This document shows, one piece after another, positions 1 through 12,429 of a stretch of DNA of 64,000 nucleotides; position 1 is the first letter of the stretch, and each line of letters begins with the position of its first letter. The position numbers and the translations under genes were made by a program. This DNA is from Onchocerca lupi (Eukaryota > Nematoda > Chromadorea > Rhabditida > Onchocercidae), in contig JAOVVO010000074.1 of assembly GCA_028564675.1 (NCBI GenBank), positions 124,001 through 188,000 of the forward strand, given 5' to 3'. The notes under the pieces were generated by a model. It made no database searches. It had not been told where the DNA came from and worked only from the letters and a program-made list of their open reading frames with translations.

Positions 1-758
1 ATTTTGTGAGCAGTGGATTTGGTTGTTCTCGAATCAATTTTATATAAAACATAAAGGATTTGGATTTGAGTAACAGAATTTTGCTGGAATAGAAAGTATT
101 GGGACTATTTACAGCAATCTTGCTGTCAGGACCAGAATACAGTATGCTTCCTTTCGGTTCGTTCATTGCAATCATTTGAAATCCGAGAATCTGGTATATT
201 GAACGCAGGACAATATGACTGTATTCCACACATTCATCGTAGAGATTGATCCACTAAAGAAGACAATTTTTTAAATGAAGTATGAAGTTAAAAAGATAAG
301 TGATTGAAACAAATTAGTGGTTTTCTTATCAAGACGAAAAAACAAAAGAAAGGCCTAGAATTTAAGATACTATAAATAGAAGTCTGCCGAATTGGAGTAT
401 GGAATTTATAATTATACGATATTTTACTTCATCTTTTAATATTCACTATATATATTCCACTGAACTGAAAGCCTCTAATTACAAGTGAAATATGAAGTAG
501 TAACGATGAAAAAATGAGATAATCCTTATCAACTTGGTGTGAATAAAATTCTTGGTAAGTTTGACAGTGCATAACTTACTCTCTCTCCACCCTTTCCATA
601 TCCGAGAAGTCCGTAACATCCATAAGTAGTAATCTTCACAGATACATAATCAATATCTCGTTCTTTGATGAATGGCCGAAATCTAATATTTGTTCTGTTC
701 TGTATTTCAAACAATAGATCCGCCAGTTGTTCCCATCGGTGTTTTGAATAAGCTGGTG
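1..758 (-). CDS. Astacin-like metalloprotease, catalytically degenerate, partial at both ends
   Basis: Two exons are visible on the minus strand, 758..580 and 253..1, joined in phase 0 by a GT..AG intron (donor GTAAGT); the second runs off the window. The first exon carries astacin-type sequence: WEQLADLLFEIQNRTNIRFR, then a Tyr-rich strand and GCYG-LLGYGKGGER, matching the astacin N-lobe (the 'xTCIRF..GCYSxVG..GG' region). The second begins WINLYDECVEYSHIVLRS and aligns with astacin 'GC..GTIVHELMHALGF', but HExxHxxGxxH reads R-S-I-Y-Q-I-L-G-F: the first two zinc His and the catalytic Glu are lost while Gly-Phe and the preceding Cys remain. The frame stays open to base 1. No signal peptide or prodomain exon was found; the first exon needs one base from an upstream exon. 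Family is inferred by eye. It may be an inactive pseudo-protease or a decaying pseudogene. Confidence 0.68.
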
Positions 759-780
759 CTAGAAAGCAAAAGACTTGATC

Positions 781-1830
781 CAGATTTCATATTACTTTTC
801 GAGAAATTAAAGAAATATTGCTAGACTTCTTTTCAATTTTCGTCTTGATATGTAGGATTTCAATACAATTAAGACTTTTCATAAAAGTGGCCTCTGTGCA
901 AGAAAATTAATTAATTATTTACATATCCATATAGGTAATGTTTGTTGCTTCCATTGGTTTTCTTTTTTAGCATCCATCACAAACATCCACTTTCCCATTG
1001 CATTGCTCTGCAATTTATTGATACTGACCGAATTAAGATTATATGAAATTATCAGAATACTGAAAGATCACCTTTCCTACTCGTCTTTGAAATATAGTTT
1101 TAGAATGTTTGCTATGTACATATATATGTCATGCCCTGTTAATTTAGTCCTCAGAAAAGGTCTGCATCTAACAATGATGCAGCGTAACTTCGCGTGAGAT
1201 ATACGACTTATAAAAAAATATTCTTGAAATCGGCAGCAACTAAACTCTTGTTTAATCTCTGCTCGAGCTGTCAATTGAATGCGATAAAAAGTTGAAGATT
1301 TTCTTAAATATTTTTTCTATGAGGTAAAAGAATTTTTTGATAAAATAGTAAGAGCTGCTAAATGGGTATTCAGTTTAAGAGATTAATGGAACTTTCAATG
1401 CTTCAGATAATAAGGATCTGTTTATCTATTTTAAAAAATGTTGATATGTTGCACTTAAATACCGTATCCTTATGCATTTCGTTTATTTGAATTATATAAA
1501 TTACAAAATTACCGTTAAACCGAGAAAGGTAAGCTTGAGGAACAGATGTCCGTAGGGATTCATAATACTGCGAATAAAAGGGAGAAAAGAGGAATGAAAT
1601 ATTTTAGTTTAATCGCATGGCATCATTGCTCCACTATCGTCTCACATCAGTCAGCTGGAATACCTCCCAGCTTGATTATTCATCACATTCATGGTTGATA
1701 TGAAAAGATAGTGGAGATAACAGAAAAAAGCGTTATTATTCATTGGTCCCCGTAAATTTCGTATTTCGTGAATCTGACAGATGTGATAGATGATAGAAAC
1801 TGAGAATTTTTCCATCAATTTTATTTTTTT
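781..1830. other. Intergenic/upstream region between astacin-like gene and UBA3
   Basis: About 1 kb of A+T-rich sequence holding the missing 5' exons of the astacin-like gene and/or the shared upstream region of the two divergent genes. No exon could be supported: open frames of 60-65 codons occur on both strands but lack recognisable motifs or splice-site context. Confidence 0.5.
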
Positions 1831-1847
1831 AGGATTCAAATCTTCAA

Positions 1848-4800
1848 ATGGAAGAAGTATCGGTGGATAAATTTCGAAACGAACGATGGCGTGATTTGAG
1901 ACGTCTCACCGATGGGAAATCAGCCTTTGCTCATCCAGCCTTCGAACCGGGAATACAGGTTATCATCTCTAATTTTATATTGTTGCCTTATTTCAATTAT
2001 TAAATATAACTGTCTAATGCAATGAAATTATTTTTGCTGAAGATTTCTATGTGCGTCTGAAAAACTTTCAGAATTTAGAAACAGTGCAGAATTGTCATGT
2101 GTTAGTGGTCGGAGCTGGTGGATTAGGATGTGAACTATTGAAAGATTTGGTATGCATTTCCATCCGTCATATTATGCCAATAAAATTGTACTGATCAGAT
2201 AAGGAAATTTTGTTTATTTTGATTTGATATGTTCAGGCATTATCTGGTTTTCGAAAAATCGAAGTGATCGATATGGATACGATCGAATTATCTAATCTGA
2301 ATAGACAGTTCCTTTTTCGGTTAGTTCCAATTTCTTTCTATTATTATTTTTCAAATTTGAGACAAAACTAAAGGGTAATTCAAGTTCAGCTAACACGTTG
2401 AATTCATTTACTGACGATTTTTCAGTCTCTCATCTATTTTGACATTTCGTTTATTTTCAGTGAAGCTGATGTTGGTAAATCAAAAGCTGAGGTGGCGGCA
2501 GCATTTATCCAAAAACGAATTCCGGATTGTTCTGTAGTCGCGTATGTCTTTGTAGAGAAAAAGAAAACAGAGAGATGTTGTGTTCGGACAATGAAACTAT
2601 AAGATCAGCTTAGCAAGAGCGTTTAGGATTCCGTTTTTGAACTCAAAGGAAAAAAAAATTTTTTTTGCAGTCATAATTGTAAGATACAAGATAAAGATGA
2701 CCAGTTCTATCGATCGTTCGACATTATTATTTGTGGTTTGGATTCTATCGTTGCGAGAAGATGGCTTAATGCTAAATTGGTTAGATTTTTTCGTGGAGTT
2801 GATCTCGGATCTATGCTTAAATGGAAGTGGATTATATTAACTGAACTTGTTAAGATTTCACTCTCAGTACCGTAGTTAATCATTGTATTGCTTTTATATA
2901 TACTGTATTTCATGATTTAATTAAAAATAGATAAGCTTAGTGGAATTCGATTCGGATGGTAATCCGACAGGCATCATACCTTTAATTGATGGTGGCACAG
3001 AAGGATTTAAAGGCAATTCCCGAGTAATATTGCCTACAATGACTGCTTGTATCGAATGTACCATTGATCTGTACCCTCCACAGGTAACATTTATTTTTCA
3101 GATTTTTTATTTAGGCCTATAACGTTCATTGTCTTTCACAGAACTAATCTGTATGAACTATTCAATCTAAATTCGAATCTATTCTGATCTAGGCTAGATC
3201 CTTACATTCTTATTTACAGATCACTTTTCCTATGTGTACGATAGCAAACACTCCTCGGCTTCCTGAACATTGCATCGAATATGTGAAAGTAATACAATGG
3301 CATGCGGACAAACCCTTCAATGGTTTGCTTTGATAGCTTCATATTGTGATTTTTGAACTCAAAAAGCATCTTTTTTCATTTGTTTGTAACCACATATGGC
3401 ACTTCTATCTTGATTCTAGTATTATCTCAAAAATTATATCAATAAATAATATGTGTAGTGAATATAGATTAAATAGTATATAAGAATATTCCTCAGGTGA
3501 AGCGATAGATGTTGATAATATGGAACACATAGAGTGGGTATTTAATGCTGCTTCGAAGAGAGCTGACAAATACAATATCAAAGGGGTTGATTTAAGGCTC
3601 ACAAAAGGTGTTCTGAAACGAATAATTCCTGCTGTAGCCTCTACCAATGCCGTTATTGCAGGTAATATCCTTATCGTTTTCTAAACTTTGAGTTTCTATT
3701 TCTGTAATTTTTATTTCTTTTTCTGTACTTTCAGTGAAATATCTCTATATAATTACTTTGTACAGTAAATACTCGCATACAGAAGTTCTTACTTATGTAG
3801 ATCAATATTTGTATTCACCACCTGTATAGACGATTGCCTGTCGTGATAGTGAAAACTTCAGATATTTCAGCATCATGTGCACTGGAGGCTTTGAAATTAG
3901 CTTCAAAGTAAGTTTTCCAGTTTAAAAATTTTTTCACATATGCTTCGGAACTGTTTTTAACGATTTTTTCTTTTGTAACTATTATTTTTTACAGCATCTC
4001 CTGTCCAATGCAAAACTACCTTAATTTCACCAATATCGAAGGAGTTTTTATGGGAGTTGTCGAATTGGAGAAAAGAGTAAAGCATTAGTTCTTGCACGTA
4101 TTTATATTTACTGATGATAAATTCTCTGCTAAAGCAAGTTATCATACATTGTAAATCTTCCAGTAAAAATCGATAGAAATAGTAAATTTTATATAGAATT
4201 GCGTTTTAATTGACGTTTACCCTTTTTTGGATGCAAATAGAAATTTTTTTCAGCCAGACTGTCTCGTATGCGGTGAGCAGGCACAGTACGTGGATGTACC
4301 CGCCAAGGAAACATTGCGTTATTTATTAGATGAAATTATAAAAAAATAGTGAATATTTCCGGGCAATTCATTTTCTTTTAATTCAACTAATAATGACCCA
4401 TGCAAGAAAAAAAAAAGTAAAAGTAAAATAAAAAAATAACTTCAAACATTTTAGTGTCAATTGGTTTAATTTTAAAAAAGTGACCTCTTCCTCTTGCATT
4501 GTAACGTTTGAAGATTGAAGTTGAAAAGGAACGACATAAAGAAAATTTTATCCTTATTGTGAAAAAAACATATTTTTCTTGTTTTCCAGCCAACTTTGTA
4601 ATCCATCAATACAAACAGCAAAAGAGAAATTATATATGAAAAGCGACTTGATGCCTGAATTGGATCAAATCAGCACTGCCAATTTATCTAGAACTTTAAA
4701 AGGTGAGTTTTTCGGCTTCATTGAAGTAAATTTAAAGTTCATGTAAGTTCGAAACCGGATAGTATCAAGGATGTCCATTCGATAAATGTAAAACTTTCTT

Positions 4801-4970
4801 CTGGGACAAATTTGAAGTTATCATGGCAGGACTCTTTTAAGTGGAGCTTGAGCCTAATCTCAAATCGATTATTTATAGATCTTGGTCTGGTAAACGGTGA
4901 CGAGCTTCTTATTGCTGATGAAACTCGGATACGACCAATTTCTTTACGTATTCGTTTCCAAGAAGACTAA
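1848..4970 (+). CDS. rfl-1: NEDD8-activating enzyme E1 catalytic subunit (UBA3/RFL-1)
   Basis: Thirteen exons: 1848-1958, 2072-2149, 2237-2319, 2461-2541, 2671-2779, 2931-3083, 3220-3322, 3497-3661, 3871-3907, 3995-4076, 4254-4348, 4590-4702, 4879-4970. They total 1302 nt in frame, 433 aa, the usual UBA3 length. With ULA1/APPBP1 it adenylates NEDD8, forms a thioester on a Cys and passes NEDD8 to UBC12 for cullin activation. Seen: nucleotide-binding loop VLVVGAGGLGCELLKDL (about residue 47), the DMDTIELSNLNRQFLFR adenylation segment, IPLIDGGTEGFKGNSRV, catalytic Cys in PTMTACIEC (about residue 194), PRLPEHCIEYVK, a CLVCG pair that with CIEC forms the zinc site, and a C-terminal ubiquitin-fold domain ending near IRFQED. 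An acceptor (TTTTTTTTAG) ends 15 nt before the ATG, suggesting SL addition. AATAAA at 5108 is a likely poly(A) signal. All domains are intact. Confidence 0.97.
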
Positions 4971-5821
4971 GAAATTCATTAGGATCTGTACATTTATTAT
5001 AATACGATATGCCTATTTATATTAATTGATTAAGAACATTGAAGACATTTACGAGAATGAAGCGTTTGCATGTTTTTTATTTATAACTTTTTGTTTTCTT
5101 CAGATTCAATAAAAGAAATATTCAAAGCCAATTCTTTGAGAGGAATACGCCCAATGAATAGGTTAATTCATTGGACTGGTTTTTGGAATATTTTTATAAA
5201 CTCTGATCTTGTCGAAGTTTTATTGATTTCTAAATAATTTATTAGTTTCTGGACTTTGTCTCAGTGTTTTATATAAATGTATGCTCAAGAAAGAAAAATA
5301 TGCTTTTGAACACATTATCATAGCGCTTCAGTATTGAGTCAATTTAATTAATGTAAACTATCCTAAAAAATATTGGGAAAACTGAAAGAAAAAAAGAAGT
5401 TCTTCAACGTGAAACTAAAATTTACATTTAAAGAACGTTGATGCAAAACATTCTTAAAGTTTATATCTTCATCAGTTCAAATAATTTTGTCGTCATCAAT
5501 CATCTTTGAATGGTATTTTTATATTTTTTCGTCTCTCTGAAAAATGCAAATCCTCTCCGAATAAATTCAAGCTTTTAATGCGTGCCTTAAATGACTGATT
5601 AGTGGCACATCATTCTAACCTAGTTAACAAATATTTTCTCGGTTTCTGAGTTGTCTACTATCATTATGGAACACATTTAATACATGAGCATATAAAAAAA
5701 AGTCGCAACAAGATTCTATCTCAAAAAACTTATCGAAACCAAAAAAAAATTTATAATTTGCAATTGCTTGTTCAGCATGTACAACAGATTAGAATAGGAA
5801 TTTGTAGCGATGAAATTACAG
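4971..5821. other. Convergent 3' intergenic region
   Basis: Separates the stop codons of UBA3 (plus) and the MRG gene (minus). It contains AATAAA at 5108-5113, suited to UBA3 mRNA. No further gene or structured element was seen. Confidence 0.6.
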
Positions 5822-8627
5822 TTAAATTTTTGAGTTTTGCAGGAGACGTAGCTTATATTGTTGAGTGATGGGTTCATAATCCAGTTCCGGGTCGAAAAAT
5901 TTCTCGGAATTGCTCCCCAAATAACGAATGAATGATTGGACAAAAACAGATAAAATCTCTTTCGAATCGTTATCGCATAGCATGTACCTAGAATGCATTA
6001 TGACCAACCGGAAATAAATATCAGAATTTGGGATTTGGAGGAGCTAGATACCTAAATGAGGGAAACTTAAACAATCCTGATAAACTTACTCAATCATTTC
6101 AGGAAATCTAATAAGTAATCGAACCAAATAAATAAAACCATAGTATTCTGACGCACGAAGTCCTCTTTCTGGTTCATTTAAAAAATCTGAAATTCATTGA
6201 AAGTATTAAATTTTAAGATTCGACACTAAACAATTATTCAACAGGAAGTAACTCTTCGAAACGCAGTACTCTTTAAACTGCAAAAGTATTTTTATACAAT
6301 TAAGCACTCACTTACCTGATATATTATGCAGATTAATAACCGCTGAAGTTCCCTCAGTCAAATCCTTATGACGCAATTTTTCGTTTTGATACAATATGTC
6401 AGACATGATAACCAGATCAAAAAAACTCTGAAATATCAAGCTTCGAAGATGAAACATAAAAAGCAGTAAACTGGTCCAGAATTATTCTTTTTTTCTGGCA
6501 AAAAAAAAAAAAAAAAAAAAAACAAATTTATAGAAGTAAGAAAACGTGCAAGAAGTTACACCGATTCTTTCACAATGATCTTTATATTCGGACAAAAAAC
6601 TTCATAGCAAACCAGAAATCTTGATCTTTACGAAAAACAGTACCTTCAATTTTTACGGCATGTAATAATATCAATTAACACTTTTTTTTGTTAGTCTAGT
6701 ATTTCGAATTTTAACTGATAATCTAATTTAGTTTAAAAATATACTTGCAAAGGCTTACTTCCAAATTGTCTGTACATTCATCTAGAGCGGCTACAACACT
6801 CTTCCAATAACGTGCTCGTCCTTTATGTACTTTTACTTCTGAACACACAGCATCCAACTTGCGTACATGCATAACATACTACAGTGGATGGATTGATGTA
6901 CAGAAATTGATAAAATTTTCTTCTCAATCTTAAATGCATCTAATTTTTCAACTTCCTGATTCTTACAAATTATGGCCAGAATAAAAGGTCAAAAAACTGT
7001 AATACACAAACTGTAAGGTTTCCGGAAGCAAATTTCAACTTGATTTTATTGACAAAGGAATTCTGATTTCTTACATTTCTTATGAGTCGAAAATTAACGA
7101 TTTTGGCTAGAAAAATTAAAAAAGGAACAGCATCCAACTACTCACCTCTTTCATAATCTTTGAAACAGTCGAACGGCTAGGCAAACGCGGCAGTTTCAGC
7201 TCATTTTCAACCAAACGACGATCATTTTCTAGCAAAGCTTTCAGCTTTTCAGAAATTGATATCGCCTAAAGAATTTTCTTAAAAAACGATAAAAATCAAA
7301 CAATTTTTACAGAAGTTCAAACAGAATGTTGCAAAAACTAAGAAGTTTATTTGCTTTCTAACCTCACTTGTGGATGGGCTCGACAAACCTTCTGCTGAAC
7401 TATTTCTAAAAACACGGTGACTGACTGGCAATTTCACATGTCGAGGCGCATCTAGAAAACAACATTTCTTATGCATATTAGTTGTTTATCCAAAGATAAC
7501 TCAACCACGAACTGTAAATGATTCAACATGAATATCTGAATGGCACAAAAATATCGTTTTCGAAAAAATGTCTTTTTTAAGATCTGTTATAACAGCAACG
7601 AATTCAGCAGAAAAGGAAAAATCCAATAGAACTGATAGCGGTAAATTTAATACAAAATCCAAATTTCCTTACTGGAAGATTCTGATAACTGCATGGCTAG
7701 ACGTTCACGCCGAGTTTCTGTCTTTTGTGGTTTCTTTTTTTTTACCAGCTCAGCAGCTCGAGCTTTCGCTTCCTTCATTTCAATCTACAAGTACTGTTTC
7801 ATGCATAAACATCCAATGTTTGAGATGTCACTATTCCGATGTCAAGCATTGGCTCCACTAATAGTTAAACACCTGATCTGTGTCTCTTGATTCAAATTTG
7901 CAACCTAATATTAGTGGCTGAAATTATACTAATTTCTATTTGTTGTATTCTAAAATTGGTTAATTAAAAATTCGATAAAATATATTAATCAAAATTTTGC
8001 AAGATGTAAGCCTAAATAAATTAGCATTATTCAGCTTATTTATTTGCTCACATAAGTACAATTTTATTTATAGAAATTAATTCACATTACTAAAATTATA
8101 AAAAAAAATGTTTTGGCAATAACGAGGATATTACCTTTGCAAGTTCAATATTTTCCGGTGTAAAGGAACGGAATCGTGATGCAGATTTACTGTGTAAGAT
8201 ATTTTCATCGTATCGTTTACTCCATCCCTAATAAAAAGCTTCAATGATCACAATAATGCTTTTACTAATTTCGCCTATCATTCTTTCCTCTCTTAAATAT
8301 GTGCTTTCCTATTTCTTTGAAGAATTTAAAAACAACCTGATAATGAACGGTATACATATAGTCTCCATTTTCTTGTAATTTTACAGCAATTATTTTGGCT
8401 TCATAAAAAAGATTATCGGTATGGCTACAAAGTATCATCGAATTCACTTCATATGGTGTTATCAGTGTTTTTGGCTGAAATCAACGATAGAAAAATATTG
8501 GCCAAAATTTTGATTTCATAACTAATCGGTTTTTCCTTTTGTTACTAATTGCAAAACATAAATTTACCGCAGTTTTAACAGTTACACTTGTTGTTGAGCC
8601 ATCCGAACTGCTTGCTTCGGCTTCCAT
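5822..8627 (-). CDS. mrg-1: MRG15/MRG-1 family chromatin protein (chromodomain + MRG domain)
   Basis: Ten exons: 8627-8568, 8474-8337, 8227-8135, 7784-7673, 7451-7363, 7265-7146, 6878-6759, 6427-6316, 6186-6090, 5987-5822; 1107 nt, 368 aa, close to family length. The N-terminal chromo-barrel (residues ~20-90) contains LFYEAKIIAVKL, YTVHYQGW and SKRYDENIL. Compared with the human MRG15 methyl-lysine cage as I recall it, the His, two Tyr and first Trp are kept and the last Trp is Tyr. A basic linker (ELVKKKKPQKTETRRERL) follows, then the MRG domain (~160-368) with LPRLPSRSTV, ARYWKSVVAALDE, LYQNEKLRHKDLTEG, ASEYYGFIYLVRLL and a final helix ending LRLLQNSKI. MRG proteins bind H3K36me and recruit Sin3/HDAC or NuA4; C. 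elegans MRG-1 acts in germline chromatin. An acceptor 14 nt before the ATG suggests trans-splicing. Confidence 0.96.
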
Positions 8628-8639
8628 ATTTATATGATC

Positions 8640-11600
8640 CCTAAAAAAGAAAATAAATTTATTAATTATTGGTTGATCAATTCGTATAAGAATTTCCTAT
8701 AATCTATCTTGAACGATGAAATCTTTAATCGATCTTCATCCAGAATAATAAGTCTCAACTGTAAGTACTCTTAATTGATATCATATTAAACTTAACTGAA
8801 TGCAACATGATATTTTTCATTACATACACATATTTAATATTAATGAACAAGCATGTGCTCTAATTAATGCTTCAGTAAGTGTGCACTGAAAAATGAACTA
8901 ATGCTCTAACAAATGGATGCATCAGTGCTAATAAACAAATGCTCTAATGAGTAAATAAAGAGTAATAAATACAGAAAGTGAAATAAATTAACAAACGACA
9001 TTCTAACAATTAAACTTTACTACTAATTAATTCAATATATCTTTCGTGATGCGACAGAAAAAAGTTACAATTCTCGGGACGTCTTCAAAAGTGAGAAGAG
9101 ATTTCTTCTCTTGCTCCACCACTCCGCTCTAACTTCTGAATCCAATTCTTCCAAAATTTAACCTTCTTGCGGAATCAAATTAAAAGTAAAAACACAACAA
9201 TAAGCTGCGGTCTCGTTAGATAACAATGATGACACGGTTTTATAATTATATCAAATAGAATTACATGCATGACGGACTAAATTGATTAAAAAAGAAACTG
9301 ATAAAAATTTTCCTGATAGATCATCTGTTTATGTGGAGGAGGAAGTGAACGTGTGTACGAAGTTATCGGGATCATGCAGTTGGATATTGATGTTGAGCCA
9401 AGCTTATTGCAGAGTGGCTTATGGTGATAATTTGAATTAATGTAGTGATAAAAATTTTCTTTACTACTAATTATTAAGAGCAAGAAATTTACGGAAATCA
9501 TCGCAATGTTATCGTTACGATACGATTTCTAGCAATTGTCTGTTCGATTTTCGCAAAATTTGTTGCTTTGTTACATATCTCTTACATCCGAAAATCCACA
9601 GTAAGTCCAGTGAAATACTTCATCAATTTTTTGACTTTATTGAGGGAATGTTTTTAAATTATTTTTCCTGGAATACAGTCTACTGAAAGACTTCCGAATG
9701 TTGCAACAAACGCATTATTTATTGATTTTTTTCAGTAATTCTGCTTTTTAGAAAATCTGACTATCAGTTTTAAAAGTAACATAAGAAACTGAGTGTCTTC
9801 GTAAAGCAAGCAAAAAATACAGCTTTTATTTAACAAATCAATCGAAATATCATTAAAGGAATACCATCATACCAAAACGAAAAAATTGCATAACTTGTTG
9901 CTTTCTTAGTGATAAATATAAATAAGGGTACTACTGTGCTGATTTATGTAAATTTTTTTGATTTTAGCAGCTATCATAATTTGTAATTATTACAGATTTG
10001 TGAAATCCGAGCAAAGATGTCTGAAAATATTTCATTTATCTTTTAGAAGATTTTAAATTATCAAAGTGAACTTTGCACCATCTTTTGACCGACTTTTCCC
10101 AAAATTTCATTTAACGATGTAGATTTCGGCCGAACTGATACAAATGAATTGATCAGCAAGAAATAAAGAATTTGTCGCCATTCAGATATTATATAAGATA
10201 TAATGTTGGTGTATTTGAAAGCATTCATAAAAAATTCTCAAATGAAGTATAGTAATATGCAAATAAAGCTTCATTACTTCAAGCATTAATCCTATTTCTT
10301 CCACTTTGTGGGAGCATTACTTGATTTACGAAAGATTCGGTGAGTATTATATTAATCAAGAATCTTATAAATTTCAAGATGGATTTTGGAAGCATACAAT
10401 CCGAACTGCTTAGAATATTTATCGTGTAAAGGATTTAGAGTAAAAAGGAAGCATGAGAAATACCGGTTTAAGTACAAAAGCAGTATTTGGGTAAAACGTT
10501 GGTGGCGATAGTTTTTGTTGAGAAAAATGATATAAATTTCATTAGCACCAAAGTTCTGAAATTTCCGAAATAAAATAAATCATTGCCTTTACAGCATTGC
10601 TCCAAGCTTCTTTCAATAAGTCATTGATATGAAAGAGACTTATTGATGAATTAATTCACGTTTATCTCAGAATTACTAGTCTCCCTAAAGTTTGAATATT
10701 TTGTGCAACAAATCGGAGAAAATGAAAGAGGAAGATGAATCATTTTCCAAAGAGCGAAAAGTTTTTACATATGGTATTTCCGACGAATGTAATGAATTGT
10801 TTTCTGAGGCGGAGAAGCAATGGGATATCATCACTAGTTTCTATTTTTTCTTTTTTCTTTTTATTTTCATTAATTGCTCACCAAATGATTATATGGATAG
10901 TCGGAAAAATTTCTAATAGAAATAATCGTACAGATACTACGTACCAACATTAAATAATAGCTGCAGACAAGTTGTTAAATTTTGTTTTAGTGAGCTAAAT
11001 TTAAGATAAATATTCTATTAATCTGACTAAAGAATGAAATAGTAAGAATTGTCATATTATTAACATCATCACTGAACAGTCAGATTTAGTACGGACATAT
11101 ATGGCACCCACATTAGCAATATTAATAGATGTTCAAATATTCTCAATGAACACAAACTCCTGGCTGAAAATGTTGAATTTATGATATGTGTGTACATTAT
11201 AATTGCATAACTTCTTACAGGACTTTTGATTATGTCATTTTACATTTTGAAAAATTGGCTGAAATATTTTCCGATTTTTCAAATTGAAATGATAAAAAAG
11301 AATCCTTGTAAAGTAACATAATGCTGCTTTCAAATAATTCACTTGGTTTTAAAACGTTCTTCTGTTGTCTGAAGTTATTTTCGCTAGTCAGAAATTAATT
11401 CTGCCGAAATTTTGCAATTCTTGGTGATGAAGCTTTCAGTTCCTGTGCTTTTCATACCACAGTAAAGCCGGAAAAGGTCTGGTCTGATTTCCAGAATTAT
11501 TAATTTATTAATAAGAACATCAAAAATTAATGGAACCGATGAGAAAATACAAGTGAAATCAACTGCGTTCCAATCATATAGTATTATTCAATACTCGCGA

Positions 11601-12429
11601 AAAATCTCTTCCGGATCTCTATTCAATAAATAAAAAATATCATCTCCCTCAAACATTCCCAAAGATCTTAATTGTCTCTTTATCGCTTTCTGCTTCAATA
11701 TTTAAAAGTTCCGTTATAACTACTAGAGTAAATGCATGAAAGTATATGTTCTCAACAGCATATCAGTTCAAGGACCTCAGAATTCAGGGAAAGAAATGGA
11801 GCAGAAAAGCCAAATATGTATTCCTGATTTGCATTTCGGAAACAAAATACTTAAATTGACGGCAGACCTCACTATGCAGCAAATCGTGATAAAAATCATT
11901 GCATGTACACAGTTATACTTCTATATTTTATTTGGACTTGATTCCCTTAGTTTCGGGCGAAGTGATATGGTTATAAGATTAATTTATGGAATGAAATAAG
12001 AAAAAATTCTTCAGATAATTTATTCAACAAAACAACTTAAAAAAAAAAAAAAAAAACTGTCAAATAGTCATATAATTTGAAAGCAGAAAAGAAAACGAAA
12101 AGGAAAACTATTCGCGCATCCCGACTGGAATTAAGGTCATCAAAAAATTTAAGAACATTTTAAAGAACTATGCAACGATGGTAGGAATGTGCACATAACC
12201 TATTACTAAGCAATGATCAACTAATTATGAGTGATTACAACAACAAATAAAATATAGAATTTAATACCAAGCATAAAGAACTGATATTGAAAAATTAACC
12301 AACGATAGGTAGTGGGAACAAGTCGATGTGGTACATGTCCCTCTCCCAAAAAAAGCGAAATGTAACATTCGATTGTCCTCAAATCAAAAACATGACAACG
12401 GGAATTCTGAGCACCGATCACCAAAGGCT
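8640..12429. other. 3.8 kb intergenic region upstream of mrg-1
   Basis: A+T-rich and without a supportable gene. Open frames at 10692-10953 and 11736-11999 on the plus strand lack motifs. Around 8830-8950 the phrase AATGCTCTAA recurs in loose repeats, and 9091-9110 has a short inverted repeat (AGAAGAGATTTCTTCT). An A tract sits near 12040-12056. Confidence 0.5.

Noticed and set aside
6090..6186. Stop codon TAA ending the MRG protein at exon 9
   Set aside because: The GTAAGT there is a donor: splicing to 5987 continues into the conserved final MRG helix (SVFVQSFIRYLG).
7568..7890. Plus-strand ORFs across an MRG exon
   Set aside because: Antisense shadow of the basic linker exon of the MRG gene (7784-7673).
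10692..10953. Overlapping 72-74 codon plus-strand ORFs
   Set aside because: Two overlapping frames with low-complexity Phe-rich ends; no motif or splice context.
11736..11999. 87-codon plus-strand ORF
   Set aside because: No recognisable motif and no exon-like borders. Slightly coding-like in its first half but not enough to call.
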